A DNA stretch of 64,000 nucleotides from Imbricaverruca yamaguchii (Eukaryota; Arthropoda; Thecostraca; Neoverrucidae), in the NCBI GenBank assembly GCA_034440575.1, contig JAOTOL010001646.1:1504501-1568500 (forward strand), read 5' to 3'. The translations under genes were made by a program, and so were the position numbers. Positions 1 to 44,790 of this stretch are shown here, one piece after another. The notes under the pieces were generated by a model that was given only the letters and a program-made list of their open reading frames with translations, did not search any database and was not told the DNA's origin. Positions within the stretch are counted from its first letter, which is position 1, and each line of letters opens with the position of its first letter.

Positions 1-958
1 ATGTTAGCACGAGAAAGGCAGCATGTGTGTCGTAATGTGTGGGGGGGGGGGGTGGCTTTGTCTGTCCGCTGTTAGAGGCGCCATGAAGCCGTGTCCACTA
101 CAGGCCGAAGCTGCTGCGGCCTTCGAGCCTGCTGGGGGTCCGGTCAGTTGAATTGAGAGTGCCAAACGCGGTGAAGTGGACGCTTCGAGACAGCTGCGTT
201 CGGGGGCGTCGCGCTTTGTATAGGGCAAGGGGGTGGGTCACTAGCCCCCTTAATAATTGGTTTGGTCCCCATTCAGGCTGAAGCTTAGCCGTTAAGCCTA
301 CATCACGCTATTGATTGGACCATTGAACATGAACTAGATGCAAGTGATTTTCGGGACAGTTGTGGACATAAAAATGGTAACTTGTCCACCACCAGCCGGC
401 CAACTTCATAAAGTGACACCCATTGTTGCACTTTCCCTTGATCACGGCGTCCCGTGTGGATCCTCTGAAGGCTCAGATTCGGTTCATGGCTCGCTACCTG
501 TAATCGCCTTGCAGAACCACGACCAAAAAAGGATGCTGGCCAGATTTGAACCGTCCGCTCAAGCACCTACACATTCAATAGATGTGCTGGCCGGTGTAAA
601 ATCTGGGCATTCGGACTGTCAACTGCCGCACTCGATATGGTAGTTTGTGCTGCCACAATGAGCCACACGTTGAGCCGATCTTCTTCTGCTACCAGCAAAA
701 CTGGGAGGGAGTGGATTCCGTTGTTGCACCACCATGGTACTGTGACATTGACAAACGAAGAATTCCCGGATCGTCAAATGGAGGTCCAACAAGTGTGATA
801 TGATGCTGCTACTCGCCTTGCTACATGCAATCGTTTAGAGTGGGCATGGAATGCTGCTATGGTAACGGCCAGTATCACTGCATAGCCACACAGCGGAATA
901 AATTCAGGTTACTAACGGGCATTTGATGTCAAGCAACCAATGCATATTTTCATTTCAG
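1..958. other. Left-edge region upstream of the first recognised ODAD3 exon
   Basis: No gene is recognised with confidence. A run of G lies near position 40. Short open frames at about 285-640 on both strands match no family I know. The stretch ends in the acceptor of the exon at 959, so it is probably intron or 5' part of the ODAD3 gene. One possible exon (696-792) is listed separately. Confidence 0.5.
696..792 (+). CDS. Possible upstream ODAD3 exon (uncertain)
   Basis: A pyrimidine-rich acceptor (cttcttctgctaccag) is followed by 97 nt that are open in the frame required to join the exon at 959 in phase 0. The segment includes TGREWIPLL and ends ...MEVQQ before a weak GTGTGA donor. A 'REW' motif occurs at about this place in ODAD3 as I remember it, but the rest shows little heptad character and no preceding exon with the needed phase was found. 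It may be chance. Confidence 0.25.
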
Positions 959-34160
<33,202 letters not shown>

Positions 34161-34367
34161 CGAGCACATCGCTGCCGGTCCCAGCTGTCTGGTCTCCTGT
34201 CGACTTCCGTCTGCTATGCATCTCTGGAATACATACCTCTCCTAGTCGAGCGATAACGACAACCACGATCCACACCACGGCGTATGCGTGCGAAGCGTCA
34301 CGTCTGGCATACCTCTGCGGGGTTCGCAGAGTTGCCTGCTACCATGCCACCGACGCCAGCTGGCGAG

Positions 34368-34590
34368 ATCCGCCCACGCGAGATCCACCCACGCGAGATC
34401 CAACCACGCGAGATCCACCCACGCGATATCTACCCACGCGAGATCCGCCCACGCGAGAACCACCCACACGAGATCCACCGATACGATATCCACCTATACG
34501 AGATCCACCCAGGCGAGATCCACCCAAGCGAGGTCCACCCACGCGAGATCCGACCACGCGAGATTCACCTAGGCGAAGTCGGACACTCAT
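34368..34590 (+). repeat. 15-bp minisatellite, unit CGAGATCCACCCACG, about 14 copies
   Basis: Units vary by point changes but keep the exact 15-bp period, so frames stay open on both strands. The array lies 200 bp after the predicted ODAD3 stop and may be in its 3' UTR. Confidence 0.93.
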
Positions 34591-35226
34591 CACTTGGAAC
34601 CATGCGACTCATGAAGTCACCAAACTTGTCAAGTTTTACAGGTAGTCTAGCAAGCATACTGGAGGCCATGGTGCTATATTAGTACCCGATTGTACGCCGT
34701 GAGGCCGAATGTTAACGAAACGGGAGAGCCAATGTACGCTGTTCTCGAATGGAATAATGCCGAAAATAGAAGGGATTGGAATAGCGTCGAATGGAAAACT
34801 AGCCCAGAAAAAAGTCTTTATAAAGAAATCACAGAGAGGTGGTTCCCTTCACAGGGGAACAGGGGAACAATTAGGCAGCCGATCTAGCTAGGTTAGGCTT
34901 GGTTCAGTCTCCCTACACCATCGTTGGGTGGGGTGAACGCTGCTATGTGCCCTTCTCGAACAAGCGTTTTGCATGGGCTAGGTTTTCAACTTTGCTTCAT
35001 TCAACGCCATTTCAGCCCCTCCTACTTTCGATATCATTTCATTCGACTTATGTTCCACTTTCGACCTACTTCCATTCGACACATTCCATTGTTGGCATTG
35101 GTCCAACTGGCACCAGTCCCATTTATACTCAGCTACTTTTTGTCTTTTCCCATTTGACCTTATTCCGGTTTCGACATTACTCCATCCGTCTCTATTCACT
35201 TACAATTTGACCATGTTCTATTGCCC

Positions 35227-35269
35227 TGCCCTGTGGTAATGTCCATGCCCTGGACATTACCACAGGGCA
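35227..35269. repeat. Perfect hairpin: 19-bp arms, 5-nt loop
   Basis: TGCCCTGTGGTAATGTCCA is followed by TGCCC and then its exact reverse complement at 35251-35269. Confidence 0.98.
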
Positions 35270-35832
35270 TGGACGCCCATTCTAATCATTGCCCGTGTAG
35301 GAGCTGATGCCTCTCCCCTTCCTTAACGTTTGTCCGCTACGGTGAAGAAAAAAACGCGACCGGTAGCTTAAGATGGCTGATTGGGCATCTTGCCAACGCT
35401 ACGATCCGTGACGTTCGTAACAGAACCCCATCTTGAACTTCGATCCCCTGTTTCAGCTCGTGAGTTACTCACCGTCACATGAGTCATAGTCACGTGAGGT
35501 TACTTGTGACGTTAAAGCTGAGTCTGGTGTCTATGCAACCCCACCGTACCCACTAGATACAAGAAAATGCCAAGAAGTTCCGAGCATAAGGTGTTCACGT
35601 GTTCACAAACAAGATCAACAGGTGTTCATGAACAAGGTTCGCACTTTAGCATCATATGACCACCTGACTGAAATACGTCTAAATACAAGTCATTAGCATC
35701 AAAAGATACCCCATATAATATGCCGACATTCTTCGCTCTTACCGTTGTACAATGGGCATATGGCAACATAATTGGCCATGACAACATAATTCGTATGACA
35801 TAAAGACATAAAGACATAAAAGATTAGCGCAA

Positions 35833-36830
35833 CTATGAGCCACAAGGGCCCTTCTTGGCTGCACTCTGTACACTCAACCAGTTGCCCACCAAATTTGTAA
35901 ATCGGCCCTCCCTGTAATACTGAAAGGCAAGCCCTCTATTCTTATAATGATTGTCTATGCTGTTTTTAAAGATATTCAATGTGCTGCTACTGACAATGGT
36001 TTCTGGCAGCTGGTTCCAGTGTTCTACTACCCTGTTGGTGAAGAAAGTCTGTCTTAACCTTGTTCTGCTGTGGTCAACTTTAATTTTGAATTTATGACCT
36101 CTAATTGCATCATTTCTGTTAAATTCAAACATTTCCCCAAGATATCCCCTCTCCAGACCATGGACAAATTCAAAGACCTCGATGAGATCTCCTCTCAGCC
36201 TTCTACATCTAAGTGAAAACATATTCAATTTCTTCAATCTTTCCTCATATGCCAGGTTGATTATACCATTAACCATTTTGTAGCCCTCTTTTGTACTCTC
36301 TCTAAAAGCCAACAATCTTTTCACAGCTAGGAGACCAAGCTTGGATGCAGTATTCCAAATGTGGCCTGACATATGCACAGTAAAGCTTCCTGATGACTTC
36401 CTCACTCCTGTATGATACATTCCTATTGATTGCCCAAAGCATTCTCAGTGTCTTCTTCCTGGCTTCCTTGGTCTGTTATGATGCCCCCAATTTTGTGTTT
36501 AGAATAACACCTAAATCCTTCTCCTGTTGAGTCACTGATAGCACTTAGCCACCCATCAAGTATGGAGCCTTCATATGCTCCTTACCTACATGCATGATTT
36601 TGCACTTATCAAAATTAAATTTCATTTGCCATTCTTCGGACCACTTCACAAGTTCGTTTAATTCTTTTTGCAGCGAGATATGCTCATTTTGACCTGTTAT
36701 TGCCCTAACAGGTATGGCCTGGGCAATGACAACACTACCGGTTTCAGTAGCTTTTTGGTAGCAAGATGAAGCATACATGAAACTGCTCGGAATTGGCCAT
36801 GGAACATGAATCATACACTAGTTCTTTCCA
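35833..36830 (-). mobile_element. CR1/jockey-type non-LTR retrotransposon, 5'-truncated
   Basis: The minus strand reads LQKELNELVKWSEEWQMKF and CKIMHVGKEH near 36690-36590, the palm-to-thumb region of the reverse transcriptase. QQEKDLGVI follows after a stop, then, from about 36290, the C-terminal segment with MFSLRCRRLRGDLIEVFEF, FFTNRVVEHWN and QLPETIVSSST. Stops and frame shifts show it is dead. The 3' tail carries several TATGTCTT units near 35800-35820. It shares its 3' end with the copy at 7104-7420. Confidence 0.85.
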
Positions 36831-37133
36831 GTGAATTCGCCGCAATACGTATACAAACTCCTGATCGAAGAACTGTGTCCGACGCATTATGAAGGAAATC
36901 GGAGCGCATGAAATCGACTAATAGTGATAAGGGCAAAACGAAAATATTGAACAGGCTTCTTGAATTGTGCGTGTTTTTGTATGATAATGAGACATTGGCA
37001 TTGTGATAAAAGTGACGAAGGTGATGTCAACATATCTCGTAGAGGTTAGCGTAATTTTAAGAACTCTTACAGATGACAGTAAAAGAGGGTAGGGAAATAC
37101 TCGTCAGAGCCGATCTTAGTACCGCAAGTTACC

Positions 37134-37178
37134 ACGATAATGCGAGCATCATCTTGTTCATGATGTTCGCATTATCGT
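37134..37178. repeat. Hairpin: 19-bp arms, 7-nt loop
   Basis: ACGATAATGCGAGCATCAT pairs with 37160-37178 at 18 of 19 positions, the exception being a G-U-type pair. The AT-rich words TTCGCATT and ATTATCG recur just downstream, giving further imperfect inverted repeats up to about 37225. Confidence 0.93.
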
Positions 37179-37859
37179 ATTCGCGATATTCGTATTCATG
37201 ATCGCATTCGCAATAATGTGAGCATAAATTGGCTTTCAGGGGTAGGCCAACTTTCCTGCAACAAGCTGCTACCTTGTGAGTGAGGAGCAATGATATGATC
37301 ACGGTCGCCCGCCAGGCTAGCGACGCTAGCGATGCCGCAGCAGCCTGAGTTCAAATCCGACGTCAGGAATCATTCTCAAGCAAGCATCTGATGGGTGTAG
37401 AGGCGGGAAACGGACTTTTGTTAACTAATTGTATATTTCTGGACCTATCTGTTTTTATGTTTTCTGTTCACATTGCAGCTTAGCTTGATCACTGCGGGAA
37501 CAGGTTTTTGAGACCAATGAATGCTCAACAATGGTAACTTTCCATTGCTTTGGTCGAACTATATTGTTTACCAACAAGGCACACGTACGCATAACCATCC
37601 ACATTCTTACGCAATGTCGCAAATTGTATGCACAACTTAATGGCATGATCAGGTATACTATCGGTGCATGCTTGGCTGTAACAGAGAGCTCGCAAATTAT
37701 TTGGGGGGGATTGGATGTAATTGCCACATTTTTCATCGTGTAGGATCTTAGCCGAATAGCTGTTGTTCGTGAGATCTGCTTTTGTGCACGATTTCTTTGC
37801 CCATAGAGATCCAGGAATTGCAGGTTTTGATGGCCCTCCCGATGCAGCTGCGCACGATC

Positions 37860-38330
37860 CTGCGCCTATGGTGACCAGGTCATTAACTCAATGCGATCAG
37901 GTATCTTCCGCTGTAGGCTGTCCTCCGGTTGGCTGTGTCTCGCGCTCGTCACATGTGGTGTCCAGTTGTACGTCCAGGAACGGAAGCTGGCTATTGTCGC
38001 CGAGTCCGTAACTGGAGCGCAGGGCCGAACAGTCCAGTAATCGATTCTTCAGATGACCCAAAGCGTCCTTGCCATCAATTTCTAGGAAAATATAATCTAT
38101 AAAAAGGCGATGAATGTAAACTTCATGCCATGGAGCGCCACGTCCTGAACATGATTCATGTAGGCATTGGCGACCAAGACTCCAGTCCGCCCATGGCGAC
38201 ACTGTTCATCCGTTTATACAGATGTTCCTCGGGACCCCGAAAAGGTGCTGCAGTGGTGCAAAGCATCTCTCGAACAACCTTGCTGGGCAGGCTAGTTGGG
38301 GCGAGATTCGGGTGTTCGTAGGCATTCAAG
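37860..38330 (-). mobile_element. Penelope-like retroelement, reverse transcriptase fragment B
   Basis: The minus strand gives LYKRMNSVAMGG (about 38225), the YxQxxGVAMG motif of the reverse transcriptase. After a frame change, HRLFIDYIFLEIDGKDAL (about 38115-38060) stands where the catalytic Y-x-D-D should be, and LPFLDVQLDTT (about 37980) is the conserved LPFLDV block. The second catalytic aspartate is replaced by Tyr, so the copy is inactive. It is more complete at the catalytic segment than the fragment at 15.8-16.5 kb. Confidence 0.7.
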
Positions 38331-39584
38331 GATTAAGTAGGTCAAGTTCAATCACGGGAATATAGCAGGTTCCGGGATCCAGGGACGCTATCCGCTCACG
38401 GGATTATATTTGTTACAGGCATATATGCATACATATGTATATGTGCATATGCATCGTTGCATCCTTTCCCTCGGATCGGGGTAGGGTCCCGACGGCCTAG
38501 GGTCCTCTCAGGCGGCTAGGATCCTTCGTCGTCAGTTGAGGGCCCTTCTCCGTCAGCCCGAGGGCCTTCTGTTCGCCCAGAAAAGGCCCTTTATGTTGAT
38601 CCAGTCCATGCTCTCAACATCTTCCCGTGGGGACTGCCCGTCGACTCGAAGGTGCTCTTCATCGACCCAGGAACCCAGCCCTGGGCGCCTTTCGTCGGTC
38701 CAAGGGTCCTTCACGCAGTGGTGCAGCTTTGCATGCTTCTAGGATGACAATTATCCTTCCCAAATTTGGGCTATGCCTCCCCAATAATTTCATCTCATAA
38801 CGTTGAACCCTATGTGGTATGCCCCCCCCCCCCCACCGAAATCCATTTTGGTCCGCCCCTTGTCTTGATGCATTGTACCCTCGCAATAATGTTCAGAAAC
38901 CTACGCGTATGCCTTCATACATCTATACCCAAGGGTTCTTCAAGTCGACGCTGAGACACCCACCGGTTCGTATGGAGACGAAGCACCCCCCATGTGTGCT
39001 TCGTCTTGGCCTATGTTGAAACAACTTGTTCTATTGGGATCCTCCGAGGCCCAAGATGGGGGAAGTTCCTTCACTTCGTCTCATTGATCCCATCGCCCCC
39101 TGGAACCGCCATTTTCCCCTGCGCGATGTACTGGATCCATGAATGATTTGCCTGTTAGCAACCTACCTCATTTAGTAATCCTCGGTTTACTGCGAAGCCC
39201 CTCTTGTCCGGTTATCGTAAATGTAAATGTCGCTGGTCGGGATTACGGCGCCACCTATATCAAACGAAAACATTCGGTGCGCCATCTATGAAAAGAGAGG
39301 CGATGGGTTGCTACAGCGCCATCTACAGCGGAATTCCAACGCACATTACATATGTAGCAATTATCTATATAGCTTTGAATATTGAAAGTGCCTGGCTTGT
39401 ATCGAATAGAAATACAAATTAACAAAGGAACATAATCCAGCTATAATTATTGAACACTGCCAAGGCCCTATAACCAAGAAACCACGGCCACCATGCATAA
39501 AGTACTGTCCTATGAATTGACCACCTCTATTCACTCAGCTGTTCACCCATTTGAACCTCGTGAGAATGACGCGCTAAGTCGCCG

Positions 39585-39847
39585 GTATTGTAGCGGGCGG
39601 GCGCGCGCGGCGATTGTGTGGCGGTCTCCGCGCGGCGGCTTCTGCTGTGTTCTGCTGCACGTGCGCGGGCGAGGATGTGATCCCGGTGAGCTGCGTTCGA
39701 TCCGGTGTTTGTGCGGCCAGGATGGGGGTCGGGGCGGGCACCGAGCCCGACAAATCGATAATCGATATATCATGCCACGCGGACAGGCAGCTGCGGTCAT
39801 ATGGAGTGTGCGCACATGAAAAGTGTCAGTGATCACAAGCCGCCGGC
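39585..39847 (+). promoter_or_regulatory. CpG-rich stretch, likely promoter and 5' UTR of the NHS-like gene
   Basis: The 260 bp just upstream of the start codon are GC-rich and dense in CpG (for example GCGGGCGGGCGCGCGCGGCG near 39594). This contrasts with the AT-richer sequence before 39540. No TATA box stands at a convincing distance. A possible donor CCCG|GTGAGC near 39683 would allow an upstream untranslated exon. The promoter role is inferred from position and composition. Confidence 0.5.
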
Positions 39848-40118
39848 ATGCCGTTCTACCTGCGGGCTGTGTCGCCCAGCCGCCTGAGCGACCAACGGAT
39901 CGGGTTTCGCGTCGACGATGAGTGTGAGGCGATTGCCAATGCCACCCTGACGCGGGTGCTGCGTCAGCTGTCCAGCTTGGTGCTCGTTGCCGAGGACATT
40001 TTCGACTCGCTGCAGATCAGCTTCGAGGGCATCTCGGACCGTGCCAAAGCTCTGCAAATTCGCCTGCACGTCGTCCGGGAGAAAGTGGAAGACTTCAAGA
40101 ACGAAGATTTACTTGTCC
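39848..40118 (+). CDS. NHS/WASF-type WAVE-homology-domain protein, first coding exon
   Basis: The ATG in GCCGGCATG opens 90 codons that end at the consensus donor GTCC|GTGAGT (phase 1). The peptide starts MPFYLRAVSPSRLS. Residues 30-44 read ANATLTRVLRQLSSL and residues 48-52 AEDIF, followed by helical sequence to residue 90. This is the N-terminal WAVE-homology domain, which in WAVE and NHS proteins binds Abi and BRK1 and places the protein in Scar/WAVE-type actin-regulating complexes at the cell edge. The MPFY..R.V.P.RL start favours the Nance-Horan family (NHS, NHSL1-3). RQLSSL and AEDIF are typical of WASF proteins. I favour NHS-like, but the rest of the protein is needed to decide. The exon is GC-rich and follows a CpG-rich segment. 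Confidence 0.8.
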
Positions 40119-41391
40119 GTGAGTACATATATGCCAGCAGTGTTGCGGCCAGGGTTTTCCTGGTGGGGGTGGGGGCGACCAAATAAATCTGATGAATCAG
40201 AGGACGTTTCCGGCTCGCGAACCGTGCCGAAATTGTGTGGCTTTGCATGGAAATATCAAAATGTATCGTTTGATCTAGTTTATTTTTAGGTCAAGGTGTT
40301 AAGGGAGGGGTGGAGTGGGCGGGTGGTGGCTGGACATCCAGCCTCCACGCTTGACCTCGCACCTGCATACTAGCATCATGTTGCACGCAGAAATCAAGGA
40401 TGGGCTCATGAGAATGAAAACGATTGGCTGGGGGCCCCGCGACCCTACGGTTTGGTAGGAATAGGTCGATCACTTGAATCTTTTTTTTTAAATACAGCCT
40501 GAGGCCTATGGGCCAGGGACCCTGTTCTCTGGGTTTATCACGGGAACTGCCTGATTTATGGGGACACTGGAGGCACGTGGAGCTTCTTTAGAGTGCTTCT
40601 CAGCGGATGTGCCGGTGGATCATTTCCCACGAACACGTGCACGTGCCCCAGCACGTGATGCATTTTTTAAAATGTCCACGCCTTGACCGCCCCCAACGGT
40701 TTGTCGCGCCGTAAGGGTGTAGTGCTAGTTTTGTCAGTTACCTCAGTGCCCGTAGATATTATTTAGTAACGGTAAACGGTACTCTGGCCATAAAGGTACC
40801 GACTGCCTGGCTAGTTACAAAATTGTGATGTTTATTCGTTGTAATGGCGAGCGTAGGCAACAGAACGAGAGGAGGGATGAGGGGAACATCCTGACACTGT
40901 GCTCCATTAGATCCTGAAATTTGGCATTGATTCTATGGCGTTGGCTGGAAAGGATCGACCTGAAATCTGCATGATATCCACCCCCGTTTAAACGCTTAAA
41001 TTCGGGCGTTCCGCCACCTATGATGGCGAATGTGGATTAACGTGTGTGTGCGGGTGTGTAGTTTCAACTGAGTGAAGTTTGAAGAACGATGCGTTTTTCG
41101 CCGAGTATGGGGGAAAATGGTTGGTGTTTCGGCTTGGTGTTTTTGCTGCTGACTGCGGCTCCAAGCCTTAATGATTGGCTTCGGCTTCGGTTTCCTTTTT
41201 TGCGCGCCTCCGACTTTGAAGCCAAAGGGACATCGGGGCCTTCGTTCGTGTGTCCAAATGGAACACCCGGCTGCTCCTCGTGCCCGTCTAAAAAATGAGA
41301 AGAACAAGAATAGAGATGTGATAGGCGATGGGATGCGGGATGGGAAACAAGCAACTTCAGTTGAGACTGGATAGGGTAGGGAGCGAGGGCA

Positions 41392-41528
41392 AGGCACGAG
41401 CAAGTCTACCCACGTGCACCTACATGGTACGATCTAGTCTACTCACGTGTACCTACATGGCACGATATAGTCTACTCACGTGTACCTACATGGCACGATA
41501 TAGTTTACTCACGTGTACCTCTACATGA
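41392..41528 (+). repeat. 33-bp minisatellite, four copies, each with CACGTG
   Basis: The unit contains TCTACTCACGTGTACC and TACATGGCACGATATAG. The first copy has CCCACGTGCACC instead. Confidence 0.95.
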
Positions 41529-44404
41529 TAGGAACGTTCATGTGAGCGGGCCGACCCGATCTGCCCGCCGCGTTATTTTATTACTAATTACTGTTTGCCT
41601 GCGGGGATTTCGCGTTCGGATTTTTGTCACCCAATGCAACTACGACCTACTAACACCGGTATTCGACTGCGCTGTGCTTCTAACACGTGCGCTCGGATTG
41701 TCCAGCGACCCGGCAGTCGTCGGGCTGCGGTCCCCGTGCTCTCGGACCATTGTTCTGGGCTTCGGTGTGCCAGGGCTAGTGTTTTATTACCGTCTTGAAA
41801 AGAAGACCATCGTTGGCGCTTGAATGCTGTCTGATCGGATGACACACTGTGTGCATTTGACACTACGTTGTGGGGAGGTGAGCGGACTAGACGGTCTAGC
41901 CGTTCCACTTCGGAAGACTGCCACCGACGGCGAGAGATGCGGCGTTCTACGTGAATATTTAACCTGCGACGTGACCTACGTCCAATGCTTACCGCACGCT
42001 CCTCCACCCACGCGACGACACGAGAACTGCACGGGTGCGGTCTGTCCAGTGCGGCCCACAGTTGACCTATGCTGTGTCGGCAGCGTTTGTGATGACCACC
42101 GCGGGACGAGTCAGCTGGGGGGGGGTCCGTCCGCACACGACGCTGACAGCTTGACCGGGTGTCAGCGTCACCGCCCTTCTCCCCCTCCCCCCGACACCCC
42201 GCCGAGGCTGCAGCTGTCGTCTTCGACAAGGTGGCGGTGCGCTGGTCTCGTGATCGCGCAGCCATTGTGTGCAGTCACGTCCTCGGTCGTTGTTGGGCTG
42301 TTACCGTTGGAAATAACTCACGGGACATGTTCACGCATCGTGGTGGGTGTGTGGCGGGCGAATAGAACGATTCGCAAATACGGGCTCGTAATGTGGATCT
42401 CTTATTGCGTGGGCTGCCAGCCTGATCTCTTGCAGATCCGTCAATGTGAGTGTGATATTACGAGCCTGACCGTATACGAACCGCTTTGTACAAGTCACGC
42501 GAAACGACCACTTGCATGCAAGCTGTGGCCCGCCAGTCACGAACTTTTCCAATAAATCCCTCATGATTTCGCATTTACGTTCCTTTAAATATCGTTCCAT
42601 CCATGCACAAAACGTTCAGTATTGCAACACTTATCTAAAGACAATTGCAGATACATTTTAGACTCGAAATTGAAGCCAACACGAACTGTTCCCGGCAAGA
42701 TGAATTCACCTGAATATATTAGCATATTGCTCCAATTGTACCATCCGCACGCATACTCGCATTTCTGGGTCAGGAAGGAAGATAAGAGCTTTGGCATAAT
42801 AACAGAGTGACGAGGGGTCATTCCTTCACCACCGAATTATCTATGATCTTGGCAATTAACCGTATGGCGTTGACTGGAAGTAATTGGCCTACAAGTCGAC
42901 CTCGTCCCATCCAGTGTGTTATGTCGCTCATGCGCCCATGTGCGGGATGAAACTCACGTGCAATCCGCCGGCAGGCACTATGAGTCGGAAGACAGACGGA
43001 ATAATTGGGCTGGTGTATGTTGTAGCGGTGCAGCACATCTGCCCTGCTGTGGCTGTGAGCCGGCTTCAGGCTGCGGCACCACTAAGACTGAGCGGGCGAC
43101 CATCGAGGCATGTGGCATGTTCAGTAGTCGTGTTTGTATACACGAGGGACACGGTAGTGCACTCAAAGAGCCGTACTGCGGATATATAGCTCGGAAGATT
43201 TTTATCAAGCAGTTGATAAAAGCAAGTGCCGGGGACTGCCACAGTTATACAATCGTTCATGCCATCGTTTACGTATTCAATTGATACGATTAAGGTATGG
43301 GATTTTGATGTTAATAGTTGTCGGCCGTAATGCTAGAATCGATCCGCATTTGGTATGCATGCATTGGTATGGATCAGAATATGCATTGCCCGAAATACCC
43401 ACGTATTCCAGTACGAATCTTGGTCCATTTAATCTTCCAATTATTGTCCTTACAAAATGAGATGTTTCATCCCATCTGGTATTTATTATTCCAGCCGCAG
43501 CATGTGCGGCTTATGACCGAGTATCCACGAGGTACGTGAATAGTTCCGGTCAGAACGGCCTGTGTGATGAATCGCCAGTGTACGACGCATGTCAGTCGAA
43601 TCCATTGAACACTACACGTGCGCTTGCAGCATTGTTCTCTGGGTCAGACCGGATGTTGGATGGCAATGGAAACACCGCGCCGCCGTCCGGCCCTGACAGT
43701 CCCTTTGTCAGACAGCATGGTGGGGTGGCTGAATGGAACAGGTCGACTGCTGACGACACACTACAGAAGCCTGAGCTCCGCCACCGGGAGGGGCGGGGGG
43801 GCGGGGGCACTCCCTACGACTCTTCTGACACTCCGCACTGCGCCTGCGGACGTTGCAGTTTGTTATGGGTGCAATATAACCCACATGGGTTGACGCACCC
43901 TAAAACCCCAATAATGATAATCATCATCACTGCCGTTGAATGGAAATAATCAGCTTCAAATTGTTGATTCCCCCACCACCACCACGGAAATATGTGGTGT
44001 GGCGGAGTTCGCTCATAGAACATCAACGCACTTTTGACTGTGGAACACCACAGTGTCAAGGTGCAAGTGCGGGTGACGTTTCCTATCTTTTCAGGTGACA
44101 TCGCACCCTCCAATGTACGGGAAGCTCCCGTAATAAATTGGAATTTGAACACAGTACTCCATGCGATCGTTCTTCCAATGTTTTTGTTGCGGTCACCAAC
44201 TTCAGCATTGCTTGCGCCGCCGCAATGTTTTTGTCTCTTCAAGCTCACAATCACCAGTTAGTCTGGACAGCGGTGGGGTTTGCGTTCATCATCGGGTACC
44301 GGAGTGTGTAATTCTGGCAAAAATAAGAGAATATAATGCAATTTTCAGTACATATATACTGTGACATAAAATCTATACGCACAATTAGTGGACACGACTA
44401 CAAC

Positions 44405-44790
44405 TGGTTACAAACACAATTGGTAGGCTGTTAATTGCAGTATCAAAACTGCTGCTCTTTTTTTCGAAGGGGGGGGGTGATAAATGTTGAGTGCTGAATA
44501 ATCTTGGTAAGCCTTTCCTTTCCAACACTGGTTCCGAGTGTCCGTGATCACCTACCCGCCGATGGGTGATCCATTGACTGTGAATTTCCGCCACTGGTGA
44601 ATTATTTACGCTGGGTTACGAACACAATTGGTAGACTGTTATGCAGTATCAAACTGCTGCTCTTTTTGGGAGGGGGATAAATGTTGAGTGCTGAACACGT
44701 GGTAAGCCTTCTTTACGCTGGTCCGAGTGTCCGTGATCACCTACCCGCCGATGGGTCCAAGTGTCCGTGATCACCTAGCCGCCGAGAACG
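44405..44790 (+). repeat. Imperfect tandem duplication of about 200 bp
   Basis: The second copy (about 44613-44762) repeats the first (about 44405-44612): ACACAATTGGTAG, CAGTATCAAA, CTGCTGCTCTTTTT, GATAAATGTTGAGTGCTGAA and GTGTCCGTGATCACCTACC occur in the same order. A third copy of the last block follows at about 44759-44785. The second copy carries several deletions. Confidence 0.88.

Larger units (their letters stand above)
34161..39584. other. Intergenic region between ODAD3 and the NHS-like gene
   Basis: The region contains a 15-bp minisatellite (34368-34590), a 43-nt perfect hairpin (35227-35269), a minus-strand CR1-like fragment (35833-36830), a hairpin (37134-37178), a minus-strand Penelope-like fragment (37860-38330) and a poly(C) run near 38823. 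The stretches 34700-35200 and 38400-39580 show no gene; 38500-38720 has a faint repetition of AGGGTCCTTC-like words. Confidence 0.6.

Noticed and set aside
303..643. Overlapping open frames on both strands near the left edge
   Set aside because: Neither resembles a known family; no clear splice sites.
42700..43300. Several 60-120 codon frames in 41.8-43.9 kb
   Set aside because: No family resemblance and overlapping frames on both strands; background level.
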